11,956 bases of DNA, taken from positions 1 through 11,956 of the forward strand of contig JAUZQR010000213.1 of the NCBI GenBank assembly GCA_030950865.1, written 5' to 3'. The notes beneath the pieces were generated by a model. That model was not told the DNA's origin. It made no database searches and saw only the letters and a list, made by a program, of their open reading frames with translations. This document shows, one piece after another, positions 1 through 8,209 of the stretch. Position numbers and translations under genes: made by a program. This DNA is from Mariprofundaceae bacterium. Its GTDB lineage: Bacteria; Pseudomonadota; Zetaproteobacteria; Mariprofundales; Mariprofundaceae. Numbering within the stretch: the stretch's first letter is position 1; every line of letters starts with the position of its first letter.

Positions 1-309
1 CATACTAAAAATACCTGTAAGAGTGAGGGTGCTAAGGTCAAAAAATTCAAGTGGTTGACGGGTGCGATTGGCAAGTTTTGATTGTTTTTCAGCAAGTAGC
101 ATACGGCCGCGCAGGGCGACTGTTGCAAGGTAGGATGCAAAAGGGTCACGCAAATCTTCAAGGTTAATGTCAGGCGCTTGAACGAAGTGTTGCATGGCAT
201 CGGGGAGAGTTTCGCTGTCTGATTTTGAGGTTTCAACGGCCAGCGCAGAAGTGCCCAAAGCAGCAAAGATGGCAAGTGTAAAAGTAGGGGTTATGACCTT
301 GTGAAACAT
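1..309 (-). CDS. Exported PilP-like protein, N-terminal part (runs off the left edge)
   Basis: The minus-strand frame is open from ATG at 309 to the window edge, giving 103 residues with no stop. A good Shine-Dalgarno (GGAGG, 6-base spacer) precedes the ATG. Residues 1-24 look like a type I signal peptide: K4, a hydrophobic core, then SALA before VE. No lipobox cysteine is visible, so this is probably a periplasmic protein, not a lipoprotein. The mature part has LRDPF at 53-57 and a later segment (RQPLEFFDLSTLTLTGIF, 84-101). This spacing resembles PilP, the type IV pilus inner-membrane/secretin connector, which has an R(D/S)PF motif followed by a 'PLE..pLdslrlvGtl' strand. The PilP assignment is inferred from remembered motifs. 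Canonical PilP is a lipoprotein encoded after pilO, whereas this gene is the first of its transcription unit, so it may be a paralogue or a related pilus/secretion factor. Confidence 0.6.
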   Translation of the reverse strand, partial: MFHKVITPTFTLAIFAALGTSALAVETSKSDSETLPDAMQHFVQAPDINLEDLRDPFASYLATVALRGRMLLAEKQSKLANRTRQPLEFFDLSTLTLTGIFSM

Positions 310-315
310 TTAAAG

Positions 316-320
316 CCTCC
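316..320 (-). promoter_or_regulatory. Ribosome binding site of the PilP-like gene
   Basis: The plus strand reads CCTCC, which is GGAGG on the minus strand, 6 bases before the ATG at 309. It supports that start, and therefore the signal peptide. Confidence 0.75.
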
Positions 321-388
321 ATATGTTAGCATGCACACTAAAAGCGATACATGAAGAAGCTTAGTAGAACTGCTTGATATTGCAAGGT

Positions 389-416
389 TTGCACGTTGAC
401 AGATGTTCTTTATGAT
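389..416 (+). promoter_or_regulatory. Candidate sigma70-type promoter for tsaD
   Basis: TTGCAC (389-394) and TATGAT (411-416) are separated by 16 bases, with the -10 matching consensus at 5 of 6 positions. Transcription would start near 423, leaving a leader of about 45 bases before the GTG at 469. A perfect TTGACA lies at 396-401 inside the spacer, but at 16-18 bases downstream it has only poor -10 matches. The exact promoter is therefore uncertain. The region is the only space between two divergent genes, so a promoter is expected here. Confidence 0.4.
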
Positions 417-458
417 TCGAGTTTGTGGTCTTTGCTATGCATTATAGATGTCTGGTTT

Positions 459-463
459 AGGAG
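459..463 (+). promoter_or_regulatory. Ribosome binding site that decides the tsaD start
   Basis: AGGAG sits 5 bases before GTG at 469. The in-frame ATG at 448 lies upstream of this site and has no Shine-Dalgarno of its own, so GTG 469 is the better start. Confidence 0.75.
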
Positions 464-468
464 TGTTT

Positions 469-1497
469 GTGAATATTTTGGCGATAGAGTCTTCGTGTGA
501 TGAAACTGCTGTAGCGGTATATCAGGGTGATATTCATACGGGGCAAGGAAGCTTGATTGCTGAAACTATTGCCTCACAAATTGATACGCATGCCCGTTTT
601 GGAGGCGTGGTTCCAGAGATTGCATCGCGTGAACATTTGCGAGTTTTACCTATGCTTGTGGATGATGTGATGGTTAATGCAAGCTTGGCATGGGGCGATA
701 TTGATGCCGTTGCGGTCACCAGCGGTCCTGGGTTGATGGGGGCGTTACTGGTCGGCTCGTCGTATGCGCGCGGGCTAGCATTGGCGAATAATATTCCCGT
801 GTTACCCATTCATCATATGGAAGGGCACCTGCTGGCCCCTGGGCTTGACGGTGAGTTGCCTGCATTCCCTTTTATTGCCTTGCTGGTTTCAGGTGGTCAT
901 ACAATGTTAATTCGGGTGAATGGCATTGGTAGTTATAAAGTTATTGGGCAAACGTTGGATGATGCGGCAGGGGAATGTTTTGATAAGTCTGCACGTGTAT
1001 TGGGATTGCCCTACCCTGGCGGTCCTGAGATTGCAAAGCTGGCTGTAAACGGTGATCGCAAGCGTTTTAAATTACCGCGCCCTATGCTACAAAAAGACAA
1101 TTTAAATTTTAGTTTTTCAGGTTTAAAAACAGCGGTGATGTATGCAGTGCGGGATTTGGACGTGTTAGATGATGTCAGCAGGCAAGATATGGCAGCGGGT
1201 GTTGAGGCGGCAGTAGGCGAGGTCTTGGTAAAGAAAAGTCTTAAAGCTTGTGAGCAGGAGGACATCTCAAGATTACTTATTGCGGGCGGTGTCGCAGCAA
1301 ACATGTATTTGCGAGAGCTGTTGAATGTGGAGGCAGGGAAAAGAGGCATTAGCGTTTCGTTGCCCTCGCCATCGTATTGTACGGATAATGCGGCGATGAT
1401 TGCATATGCTGCTTTTCAGAGGCTCTGCGCAAAGGCATCCTTTGAAAGTGTGAAAGATGTTAATCCACGCTGGTCTTTGTCAGGATTAAGTTTGTAA
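469..1497 (+). CDS. tsaD: TsaD, tRNA N6-threonylcarbamoyladenosine transferase subunit
   Basis: TsaD transfers the threonylcarbamoyl group from threonylcarbamoyl-AMP to A37 of ANN-decoding tRNAs in the cytoplasm, working with TsaB and TsaE. From GTG 469 the protein has 342 residues, close to the family's usual ~340, and begins MNILAIESSCDET, the typical N-terminus. The upstream ATG at 448 would add seven residues (MSGLGVF) not expected in the family. Motifs in order: SSCDET (8-13), GGVVPE.ASR.H (45-56), SGPGL.GALLVG (85-96), metal-binding HMEGH (116-120), LVSGGHT (139-145), DDAAGE..DK..R.LGL..PGGP (164-186), FSFSGLK (214-220), GGVAAN (273-278) and the metal-ligand Asp in CTDN (D306). No disruption is seen. 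No terminator follows the gene, so some read-through into the atp region is possible. Identification is secure. Confidence 0.96.
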   Translation: MNILAIESSCDETAVAVYQGDIHTGQGSLIAETIASQIDTHARFGGVVPEIASREHLRVLPMLVDDVMVNASLAWGDIDAVAVTSGPGLMGALLVGSSYARGLALANNIPVLPIHHMEGHLLAPGLDGELPAFPFIALLVSGGHTMLIRVNGIGSYKVIGQTLDDAAGECFDKSARVLGLPYPGGPEIAKLAVNGDRKRFKLPRPMLQKDNLNFSFSGLKTAVMYAVRDLDVLDDVSRQDMAAGVEAAVGEVLVKKSLKACEQEDISRLLIAGGVAANMYLRELLNVEAGKRGISVSLPSPSYCTDNAAMIAYAAFQRLCAKASFESVKDVNPRWSLSGLSL

Positions 1498-1523
1498 TTT
1501 AACCTTAAATAAGCAATTATAAT
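1492..1523 (+). promoter_or_regulatory. Candidate promoter of the atp operon
   Basis: A perfect -10 hexamer TATAAT lies at 1518-1523, in AT-rich sequence directly after the tsaD stop. The -35 is weak: TTGTAA at 1492-1497 overlaps the tsaD stop codon with a long 20-base spacer, and at the standard 17 bases there is only TAATTT. Transcription would start near 1530. The position fits an operon promoter, since the next good ribosome binding site belongs to atpI, but the poor -35 leaves room for an activator or read-through from tsaD. Confidence 0.5.
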
Positions 1524-1535
1524 CAGTACTTAAAC

Positions 1536-1649
1536 ATGAATAACCCGATTAAATCTTCTTTGTGGCACGAAAATAATTCGCAGCAGTTGCCCTTGTTGAA
1601 ATGTGTTGAAAAGGAAATTCAGCTTGCAAAATGTATTGAGAAACGCTAG
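1536..1649 (+). CDS. Possible small protein of 37 residues (doubtful)
   Basis: ATG 1536 to TAG 1649 encodes 37 residues. The N-terminal half is polar (MNNPIKSSLWHENNSQQ). The C-terminal half could form an amphipathic, charged helix with two cysteines (LPLLKCVEKEIQLAKCIEKR). There is no Shine-Dalgarno. The ATG lies only about 6 bases after the transcription start predicted from the TATAAT box, so it would need near-leaderless initiation. Codon choices look compatible with the neighbours, but the ORF is too short for that to be evidence. I do not recognise a family. The place is where some bacteria carry small atp accessory genes (atpZ/atpR), but no membrane segments are present and I make no such claim. 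It may simply be the non-coding leader of atpI. Confidence 0.25.
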   Translation: MNNPIKSSLWHENNSQQLPLLKCVEKEIQLAKCIEKR

Positions 1650-1675
1650 AAATCGCCCCCACAAAGAGATGCCTC

Positions 1676-1680
1676 GGAGG
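1676..1680 (+). promoter_or_regulatory. Ribosome binding site of atpI
   Basis: GGAGG stands 8 bases before ATG 1689. This favours ATG 1689 over the in-frame TTG at 1686 and over the internal ATG at 1734, which has only a short AGG close before it. Confidence 0.75.
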
Positions 1681-1688
1681 TTTTCTTG

Positions 1689-2084
1689 ATGTTTTCGGGT
1701 CAGAAGAAGGACTCTTTGTTGTGGGAAATTAGGATGAATAAGCTTGTCTTAGTTCAATTAATTTCTTCGTTGGCCCTTGGGGGGCTTTTACTGTTGTGGC
1801 TGGGTTGGCTTATTGCTGGTTCTTTCATAGTGGGTGGGATTCTTGTGAGTTTAAATGCTTGGATAATGGCGAAGGTCTTTGTCTCTGCTGATGTAAGTCA
1901 GAAGTCGATTTATCGGTCTGCGGTTTTTCGATATATTGGTATCTTTCTGACGTTGTTTTTTTTGGCCGTCGTTGGCGTTGACCTTTTGGCGGTGTGTGGC
2001 GGAATGTTTGTTGCATATTTGGCAGGCTTTATTTTTTCCGCAAATGATGCTTTGAATGGTTGTAAAAGACCGGATGGTCTTTAA
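1689..2084 (+). CDS. atpI: AtpI, ATP synthase subunit I (Fo assembly factor)
   Basis: This is a 131-residue membrane protein. AtpI is known to help assemble the c-ring and is not part of the finished enzyme. The short polar N-terminus (about 1-17) is followed by four hydrophobic stretches near 18-40, 42-63, 79-96 and 98-117, with basic residues between the second and third pairs (K62, K72, R76, R81), as in the ATP-synt_I family. Sequence conservation in this family is low. The call rests on length, the four-helix pattern and the position directly before atpB. The gene ends 17 bases before the atpB start. A conserved-looking asparagine is present in helix 2 (LNAW, 55-58). Confidence 0.85.
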   Translation: MFSGQKKDSLLWEIRMNKLVLVQLISSLALGGLLLLWLGWLIAGSFIVGGILVSLNAWIMAKVFVSADVSQKSIYRSAVFRYIGIFLTLFFLAVVGVDLLAVCGGMFVAYLAGFIFSANDALNGCKRPDGL

Positions 2085-2090
2085 AGTAAA

Positions 2091-2096
2091 GGGAGG
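2091..2096 (+). promoter_or_regulatory. Ribosome binding site supporting the TTG start of atpB
   Basis: GGGAGG lies 5 bases before TTG 2102. The next methionine codon in frame is at residue 33, which would remove the conserved N-terminal region, so the TTG start is well supported. Confidence 0.75.
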
Positions 2097-2101
2097 GTGC
2101 G

Positions 2102-2986
2102 TTGGCAGCTGAGGAACATAGTGGAATCGCTGGACATTTGCAGTATTGGACATACTCATTTCAGCAGGATCTCCCAGTAGATGAACGTAATCCATTTATG
2201 CAAATTCATATTGATACCATGTTGGTATCTGGGTTTGTGGCACTTCTTATTTTAGGTTTTTCTTTTTGGCTTAAAGGGCGCATTGTTGAAGGTGCACCAA
2301 CAGGAGCGCAAAACGCAGTTGAATCCTTGGTTGGTTTTGTAAACGATACTGTGCGTGACAATTTCCCAGTTCATAACCCAATCATTGCGCCGTTGGCTTT
2401 AACTGTATTTGTATTTATTTTCCTTTGTAACTTCTTTGATATATTGCCAGCATACCTGTTAGGACATGTGGCTCACAGCTTTGGCGCTCCAGCATTTCGT
2501 CCTGTTCCAACCAATGATTTGAACTTGCCTGTTGCGATGGCACTCACTGTATTTGCTATGGTGTTGTATTATGAGTTCAAGTTAAAACCAGTTCACTTTA
2601 TGAAAGATTTATTGCTACAGCCTTTTGCGAACTTATTGCTGATGTCTAAAAATCCAATCGTTAAACTTTTGGGCGTGCTTCTTATTCCATTGAATTTAAC
2701 ATTGAAGCTTATTGAAGAAATCGCTAAGCCGCTAAGCCTTTCGTTTCGACTGTTCGGTAATATGTTTGCGGGTGAAGTTATTTTCTTGTTAATTGCCTCA
2801 TTGCTTCTTGCTGATAACTTTGCAGGTATGGCATCAGTGGGCGGCGCAATTTCTGAAATTATGGGTCTATTGGTTGGCTTGGGCTGGTCGTTTTTCCATA
2901 TGTTTATTGGCTTGTTACAGGCTTTTATTTTCATGATTCTTACAGTGGTGTACTTATCAATCGCACACCAACCTGTAGAACACTAA
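2102..2986 (+). CDS. atpB: AtpB, ATP synthase Fo subunit a
   Basis: Subunit a is the stator membrane protein that forms the two proton half-channels against the c-ring. The product has 294 residues, slightly longer than E. coli (271). The essential arginine is R216 in RLFGNMFAGE (216-225), equivalent to E. coli R210, with N220 and E225 matching N214 and E219. Histidine H266 and Q273 in the last helix match E. coli H245 and Q252 (FFHMFIGLLQAFIFM). Other family landmarks are IAPLALTVFVFIFLCNF (95-111), with the LP after FFDI, and the C-terminal MILTVVYLS. The start codon is TTG. Compared with E. coli there is extra sequence after the arginine helix (around LADNFAGMASVGGAISEIMG, 236-255), a loop that varies in length in this family. 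Confidence 0.96.
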   Translation: MAAEEHSGIAGHLQYWTYSFQQDLPVDERNPFMQIHIDTMLVSGFVALLILGFSFWLKGRIVEGAPTGAQNAVESLVGFVNDTVRDNFPVHNPIIAPLALTVFVFIFLCNFFDILPAYLLGHVAHSFGAPAFRPVPTNDLNLPVAMALTVFAMVLYYEFKLKPVHFMKDLLLQPFANLLLMSKNPIVKLLGVLLIPLNLTLKLIEEIAKPLSLSFRLFGNMFAGEVIFLLIASLLLADNFAGMASVGGAISEIMGLLVGLGWSFFHMFIGLLQAFIFMILTVVYLSIAHQPVEH

Positions 2987-3003
2987 GTTTTAAAATCGTT
3001 ACA

Positions 3004-3028
3004 CATTATTAAATAGGAGAGTATAAAA
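3004..3028 (+). promoter_or_regulatory. AT-rich translation initiation region of atpE
   Basis: AGGAG at 3015-3019 stands 9 bases before ATG 3029, in sequence almost free of G/C apart from the Shine-Dalgarno. The E. coli atpE leader is likewise U/A-rich and boosts translation, because subunit c is needed in many copies. That this stretch does the same is an inference from composition and position. Confidence 0.5.
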
Positions 3029-3283
3029 ATGGATGCAACAACAATCATCACAGCCGCTTCGGCAATTTCAGTAGGCGTTATCTTGGCAGCTGCAGGTTTG
3101 GGTTCAGCAATCGGCTGGGGTCTTATTTGTTCTAAAACTTTGGAAGGTATTGCGCGTCAGCCAGAAATGCGTCCTCAATTAATGTTTAACATGTTTATTT
3201 TTGCTGGTTTGATGGAATCTTTTCCTTTTATCATTATGGCTTTCGCATTGTGGTTCTTGTTCGCTAACCCATTCTTAGGTTAA
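3029..3283 (+). CDS. atpE: AtpE, ATP synthase Fo subunit c (proteolipid)
   Basis: Subunit c forms the rotating ring of hairpins that carries ions across the membrane. The product has 84 residues (E. coli 79). Helix 1 spans about 8-35, followed by the polar loop ARQPE (42-46, R43 equivalent to E. coli R41), then helix 2 from about 52-80. The ion-carrying carboxylate is E63 in GLMESFPF (60-67), where E. coli has D61. E63 is followed by S64, a pairing seen in Na+-type c-rings, but the helix-1 position that is Gln in Na+ rings (I. tartaricus Q32; E. coli I28) is W30 here (IGWG). On that basis a proton ring is more likely. The GxGxG-type packing of helix 1 is only partly kept (GLGSAIGWG, 23-31). 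Identification is certain; ion specificity is inferred. Confidence 0.97.
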   Translation: MDATTIITAASAISVGVILAAAGLGSAIGWGLICSKTLEGIARQPEMRPQLMFNMFIFAGLMESFPFIIMAFALWFLFANPFLG

Positions 3284-3322
3284 TTAAGAACAGTTGGTAA
3301 ATAAGCATACGGGGCGGTACTC

Positions 3323-3805
3323 ATGAGTATTGATTTAACACTGGTAGGACAGTTTATTGTTTTTATTACAATGCTGTTGCTATTGAAAAAAATGTTGTAC
3401 GTACCATTGAATGATGCGATGGAAGCGCGTACGAAAAAGATTGAAGATGGCTTGGCTGCGGCTGATGCTGGTTTAGAAGCAAAAGCGAAAGCTGATGCTG
3501 ATGCTGCAGCGCAGATTGATGAAGCCAAGGCGAAAGCGCAGGAAATTCTTGCTGCAGCGGATAAACGTGCTGCGGAAGTAAAAGAAGAAGCTGTGCAGAA
3601 AGCGCGTCTTGAAGCTGAAGGTATTGTGGATGCAGGCAAGGAAGAGTTAGCTGCTGAAGTGAATCGCGCCCAACAAGCTTTGCGTGAAGAAGTTGCGGAT
3701 ATCGCAATTCTGGCAGCAGAGCGCATTGTTGGCGAAGAGCTGGATGCTAAGAAGCATACCAAGCTTATCGATTCTGTCGTTGAGCAAGGGTTTAATGCGG
3801 CATGA
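3323..3805 (+). CDS. atpF: AtpF, ATP synthase Fo subunit b (peripheral stalk)
   Basis: Subunit b anchors the static peripheral stalk, dimerising through a long coiled coil and binding delta at its C-terminus. The product has 160 residues (E. coli 156). A single membrane segment lies at about 5-24 (VGQFIVFITMLLLL), followed by the basic/proline hinge KKMLYVPL. An uninterrupted Ala/Glu/Lys-rich helix then runs from about 32 to 150. This helix contains the family pattern R...I.DGLAAAD (36-49) and the C-terminal EVADIAILAAERIVGEE. The ribosome binding site is poor (a GGGGCGG stretch about 5 bases upstream). The last codons overlap atpH by four bases, indicating translational coupling. Length and a single b gene argue against the b/b' arrangement of phototrophs. 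Confidence 0.95.
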   Translation: MSIDLTLVGQFIVFITMLLLLKKMLYVPLNDAMEARTKKIEDGLAAADAGLEAKAKADADAAAQIDEAKAKAQEILAAADKRAAEVKEEAVQKARLEAEGIVDAGKEELAAEVNRAQQALREEVADIAILAAERIVGEELDAKKHTKLIDSVVEQGFNAA

Positions 3806-4326
3806 GTACGGCTAAGATTTCACGACGCTATGCGGTTGCATTGTTTGAGCTAATTCAAGAAGGTGTGGATATTCGTCCTGCCCTGCTTGAGGCTGCGACA
3901 TTTGCTTCTAATGCTGAGGCAAAAGCGATTCTTGAGTCACCTGCATACCCCGATGCGATGAAATGTGATATGTTGGGTAAGGCTGTTTCTGGGGCTGGCG
4001 CTAAAGAAGTTTCTCGTTTGGTAGGGATTTTATGTGAGCGTAACAAAGTTATTTTGTTGCCTGAGATTGCATGCTTGGTAGATCAGATGGTTGCTGAATC
4101 TGAAAGCTCGGTGGATGCGGAAGTGACCTCAGCAGTGAAATTAACGGCAGCAGTGCAGAAATCATTGGCTGGAAGCTTAACCTCAGCGGTTGGTAAAACA
4201 GTAAATATTATTGCTAGTAAGGATGCATCTATTTTGGGTGGTGTAGTGATTCGTATTGGCGATCGAAAGATTGATTGCTCTGTAAAGGGTAGGCTTAATG
4301 GTTTGAAAAAGGCTATTATAAGCTAA
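3802..4326 (+). CDS. atpH: AtpH, ATP synthase F1 subunit delta
   Basis: Delta joins the top of the alpha3beta3 head to the b-subunit stalk. The product has 174 residues (E. coli 177). The N-terminal helical domain opens with the family signature SRRYAVALFEL (7-17). The C-terminal part has the signature ILGGVVIRIGDRKIDCSVKG followed by RLNGLKKAI, ending at residue 174. The ATG overlaps the atpF stop in ATGA, with an AAGGG 11 bases upstream inside atpF, so synthesis is probably coupled to subunit b. Nothing is missing. Confidence 0.95.
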   Translation: MSTAKISRRYAVALFELIQEGVDIRPALLEAATFASNAEAKAILESPAYPDAMKCDMLGKAVSGAGAKEVSRLVGILCERNKVILLPEIACLVDQMVAESESSVDAEVTSAVKLTAAVQKSLAGSLTSAVGKTVNIIASKDASILGGVVIRIGDRKIDCSVKGRLNGLKKAIIS

Positions 4327-4361
4327 GCGGTTTTAGTTTTAGGGATTTAAAAGTTTAGGTC

Positions 4362-4366
4362 AGAGG
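4362..4366 (+). promoter_or_regulatory. Ribosome binding site that decides the atpA start
   Basis: AGAGG lies 9 bases before ATG 4376. The in-frame TTG at 4367 directly abuts this site and cannot be served by it. ATG 4376 also gives exactly the E. coli protein length. Confidence 0.7.
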
Positions 4367-4375
4367 TTGATTATT

Positions 4376-5917
4376 ATGAAGCTCGATACAGCGGAAATTA
4401 GTTCCATCATCAAAGAGCAAATCAAGGGATTTGAGACAACGGCTGCGGATGCAAATGTTGGTAGCATCGTTTCTGTTGCTGATGGCGTAGCACTGATTCA
4501 CGGTTTGGCTGGTGCCATGGCTGGTGAAATGTTGGAATTCCCAGGCAATACCATGGGTATGGTCTTAAACTTGGAAGAAGACAGTGTTGGTGCTGTAATC
4601 TTTGGCGAATATATTCATTTGCGCGAAGGTGACGAAGTTAAGTCAACAAGCCGTATCTTTGAAGTTCCAACTGGCCCTGAATTGAAAGGCCGTGTTGTTG
4701 ATGCTTTGGGTCGCCCGATCGATGGTTTGGGTCCAGTTAAAGCAAGCTGTAGCGATGTGGTTGAAAAGGTTGCACCAGGTGTAATTGACCGTAAATCAGT
4801 AGATGAGCCTTTGGGTACTGGTATTAAATCCATTGATGCCATGATTCCTGTAGGTCGTGGTCAACGTGAGTTGATTATTGGCGACCGTCAAACAGGTAAA
4901 ACTGCAATTGCGATTGATACGATTATTAACCAAAAAGACTCTGGAGTAACATGTATTTATGTGGCTGTTGGTCAAAAAGCCTCTACTGTTGCAACGGTTG
5001 TTCGTACATTAAAAGAACATGGCGCATTAGAAAATACAATTATCGTAGCTGCATCTGCATCTGAATCTGCCGCGTTACAATATATTGCACCTTATACGGG
5101 CTGTACCATGGGCGAGTATTTCCGTGACCGTGGTGAAGATGCACTTATTGTTTATGATGACTTGACCAAACAGGCTTGGGCTTATCGTCAGGTTTCTTTG
5201 ATTCTTCGTCGCCCTCCAGGTCGCGAAGCCTATCCAGGCGATGTATTTTATTTGCATTCCCGCTTGTTGGAACGTGCTTCTCGCGTGAGTGAAATTTATG
5301 TTGAAGAATTCACCAAGGGTGAAGTGACAGGCAAAACAGGTTCTTTGACTGCATTGCCAATTATTGAAACACAAGAAGGTGATGTTTCAGCATTCGTTCC
5401 TACCAATGTAATCTCTATTACTGACGGTCAGATTTTCTTGGAAACAGGCTTGTTTAACTCAGGTCAGCGTCCAGCAGTGAATGTTGGTTTGTCTGTATCT
5501 CGTGTGGGTGGTGCTGCTCAAACCAAAGCTGTGAAAAAAGTTGGTGGTGGTTTGCGTTTGGATTTAGCTCAATACCGTGAATTGGCTGCATTTGCTCAGT
5601 TCGCATCTGATTTGGATGCTGCGACACGCGCTCAAATTGAACGTGGTAAGCGTGGCATGGAAGTTTTGAAACAAGAAGAAAATGCACCGCAAGCTATTGC
5701 TGAAATGACTTCAATCTTATATGCCTTGGGCAATGGTGATTTGGATGATGTTGAAGTGACTAAAGTGGTGGATTTTGAAAAAGCATTCTTGAGCTTTTTG
5801 AACCATGACCACAAATCATTGATGGATGGCTTGAATGCTAAACCAGCATTAACAGACCAAGTTGTGGAAGATTTAGACAAGGCTATTGCAGCGTTTAAAG
5901 CAACAGCAACCTGGTAA
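4376..5917 (+). CDS. atpA: AtpA, ATP synthase F1 subunit alpha
   Basis: Alpha forms the non-catalytic nucleotide-binding half of the F1 hexamer. Starting at ATG 4376 ([16 protein letters not shown]) the protein has 513 residues, identical in length to E. coli alpha. The N-terminal beta-barrel (about 1-95) contains [10 protein letters not shown] (34-44). The Walker A motif is GDRQTGKT (169-176, K175), and a Walker B-like strand ALIVYDDL falls at 256-263. The arginine that reaches the catalytic site of the neighbouring beta is R376 in SVSRVGG. The family signature [18 protein letters not shown] (366-383) is present, and the C-terminal helical domain ends in FKATATW. The gene stops 10 bases before the atpG GTG, and the atpG ribosome binding site overlaps its stop codon. 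No unusual residues are seen. Confidence 0.98.
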   Translation: MKLDTAEISSIIKEQIKGFETTAADANVGSIVSVADGVALIHGLAGAMAGEMLEFPGNTMGMVLNLEEDSVGAVIFGEYIHLREGDEVKSTSRIFEVPTGPELKGRVVDALGRPIDGLGPVKASCSDVVEKVAPGVIDRKSVDEPLGTGIKSIDAMIPVGRGQRELIIGDRQTGKTAIAIDTIINQKDSGVTCIYVAVGQKASTVATVVRTLKEHGALENTIIVAASASESAALQYIAPYTGCTMGEYFRDRGEDALIVYDDLTKQAWAYRQVSLILRRPPGREAYPGDVFYLHSRLLERASRVSEIYVEEFTKGEVTGKTGSLTALPIIETQEGDVSAFVPTNVISITDGQIFLETGLFNSGQRPAVNVGLSVSRVGGAAQTKAVKKVGGGLRLDLAQYRELAAFAQFASDLDAATRAQIERGKRGMEVLKQEENAPQAIAEMTSILYALGNGDLDDVEVTKVVDFEKAFLSFLNHDHKSLMDGLNAKPALTDQVVEDLDKAIAAFKATATW

Positions 5918-5921
5918 GGAG
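5917..5921 (+). promoter_or_regulatory. Ribosome binding site supporting the GTG start of atpG
   Basis: AGGAG begins on the last base of the atpA stop codon and lies 6 bases before GTG 5928, which encodes the expected N-terminus MASAKEIRGQI. Confidence 0.75.
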
Positions 5922-5927
5922 TAGCTA

Positions 5928-6785
5928 GTGGCTTCTGCAAAAGAGATTCGGGGTCAGATTAAAGCGACCCAAAACACATCTAAGATTACTAAGGCCATGG
6001 AAATGGTGGCTGCATCTAAGATGCGTAAGGCTCAAGAGCGTGTTTTAGAAGCGCGTGCTTATGCTGAAGGTATTAAGCGTATTGTGCATAACTTGATGCG
6101 TGCGCACCCTGAATATAAGCATGCATTCTTAACCAAGCGTGATGCAGTGAAACGTATGGGCGTGATTGCTGTTTCTACTGATAAAGGGCTTTGTGGTGGT
6201 TTGAATACCAATGCGATGAAGAAAGCCTTCGCTTTGATGCAAGCTTCAAAAGTTGATGTCGAAGTGATGAATATTGGCCGTCGTGCATCGCAGGCTATGC
6301 GTCGCTTTGGTGTGAATATTGCGGCCAGTGTTGAAGATATTAATGATGCTCCGAGTCTGGATGAGATTCTAGGTGTTGTTCAAGTTGCCATGGATAAATA
6401 TTTGGCTGGTGAATTGGATGAAGTTCATTTGGTATACAGTAAATATGTTAATACGATGACCCAAGAGCCAACAAGCATGCGTTTGTTGCCATGTGATGAT
6501 TCGGGTGTGGATGAATCAGAAGCATATTGGGATTATTTGTACGAGCCTGATAGTCAGGTGGTGTTGGATGGTCTTTTGCGTCGTTACATTGAAGCATTGG
6601 TATATCATAGTGTTTTAGAAAACAAAGCATGTGAGCATTCTGCACGTATGGTGGCGATGAAAGCGGCTACAGATAATGCGAAAGATATTGTCAAAGATTT
6701 GCAGGTTACATATAACAAGGCGCGACAAGCAGCGATTACGCAAGAAATTGCTGAAATTTGTTCAGGCGCTGCGGCTTCGGCCTAA
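5928..6785 (+). CDS. atpG: AtpG, ATP synthase F1 subunit gamma
   Basis: Gamma is the central rotor shaft: its N- and C-terminal helices form a coiled coil inside the alpha3beta3 head, and the base sits on the c-ring. The product has 285 residues (E. coli 287), with a GTG start. The N-terminal helix carries KEIRGQIKATQNTSKITKAM.MVAASKM (5-32), which is diagnostic. The central alpha/beta domain has VSTDKGLCGGLN (78-89), and the C-terminal helix carries ENKACEHSARMVAMKAATDNA and YNKARQAAITQE.AEI..GA. The conserved ASE in the C-terminal helix is ACE here, a mild cysteine substitution. No regulatory dithiol insert of chloroplast type is present. It is followed by a 32-base gap to atpD. Confidence 0.97.
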   Translation: MASAKEIRGQIKATQNTSKITKAMEMVAASKMRKAQERVLEARAYAEGIKRIVHNLMRAHPEYKHAFLTKRDAVKRMGVIAVSTDKGLCGGLNTNAMKKAFALMQASKVDVEVMNIGRRASQAMRRFGVNIAASVEDINDAPSLDEILGVVQVAMDKYLAGELDEVHLVYSKYVNTMTQEPTSMRLLPCDDSGVDESEAYWDYLYEPDSQVVLDGLLRRYIEALVYHSVLENKACEHSARMVAMKAATDNAKDIVKDLQVTYNKARQAAITQEIAEICSGAAASA

Positions 6786-6805
6786 AAGAGTTTAGAAATT
6801 GTTGA

Positions 6806-8208
<1,403 letters not shown>

Positions 8209-8209
<1 letters not shown>

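Noticed and set aside
396..401. Perfect TTGACA as the main -35 for tsaD
   Set aside because: No acceptable -10 lies 16-18 bases downstream; the TATGAT at 411 is only 9 bases away. Kept only as a note within the promoter entry.
448..468. Upstream ATG as the tsaD start
   Set aside because: It adds seven residues not found in TsaD proteins, and the AGGAG lies downstream of it, pointing to GTG 469.
3029..3283. Na+-specific ATP synthase
   Set aside because: E63 and S64 fit, but the required Gln on helix 1 is Trp, so the Na+ motif is incomplete.
3280..3762. Long minus-strand frame of 160 codons opposite atpF
   Set aside because: Its Ala/Ser-rich composition mirrors the Ala/Glu-rich coiled coil of AtpF, it has no recognisable domain, and it lies wholly within a certain gene. 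Treated as an antisense shadow.
4367..4375. TTG as the atpA start
   Set aside because: It abuts the Shine-Dalgarno with no spacer and gives three extra residues; ATG 4376 gives the exact family length.
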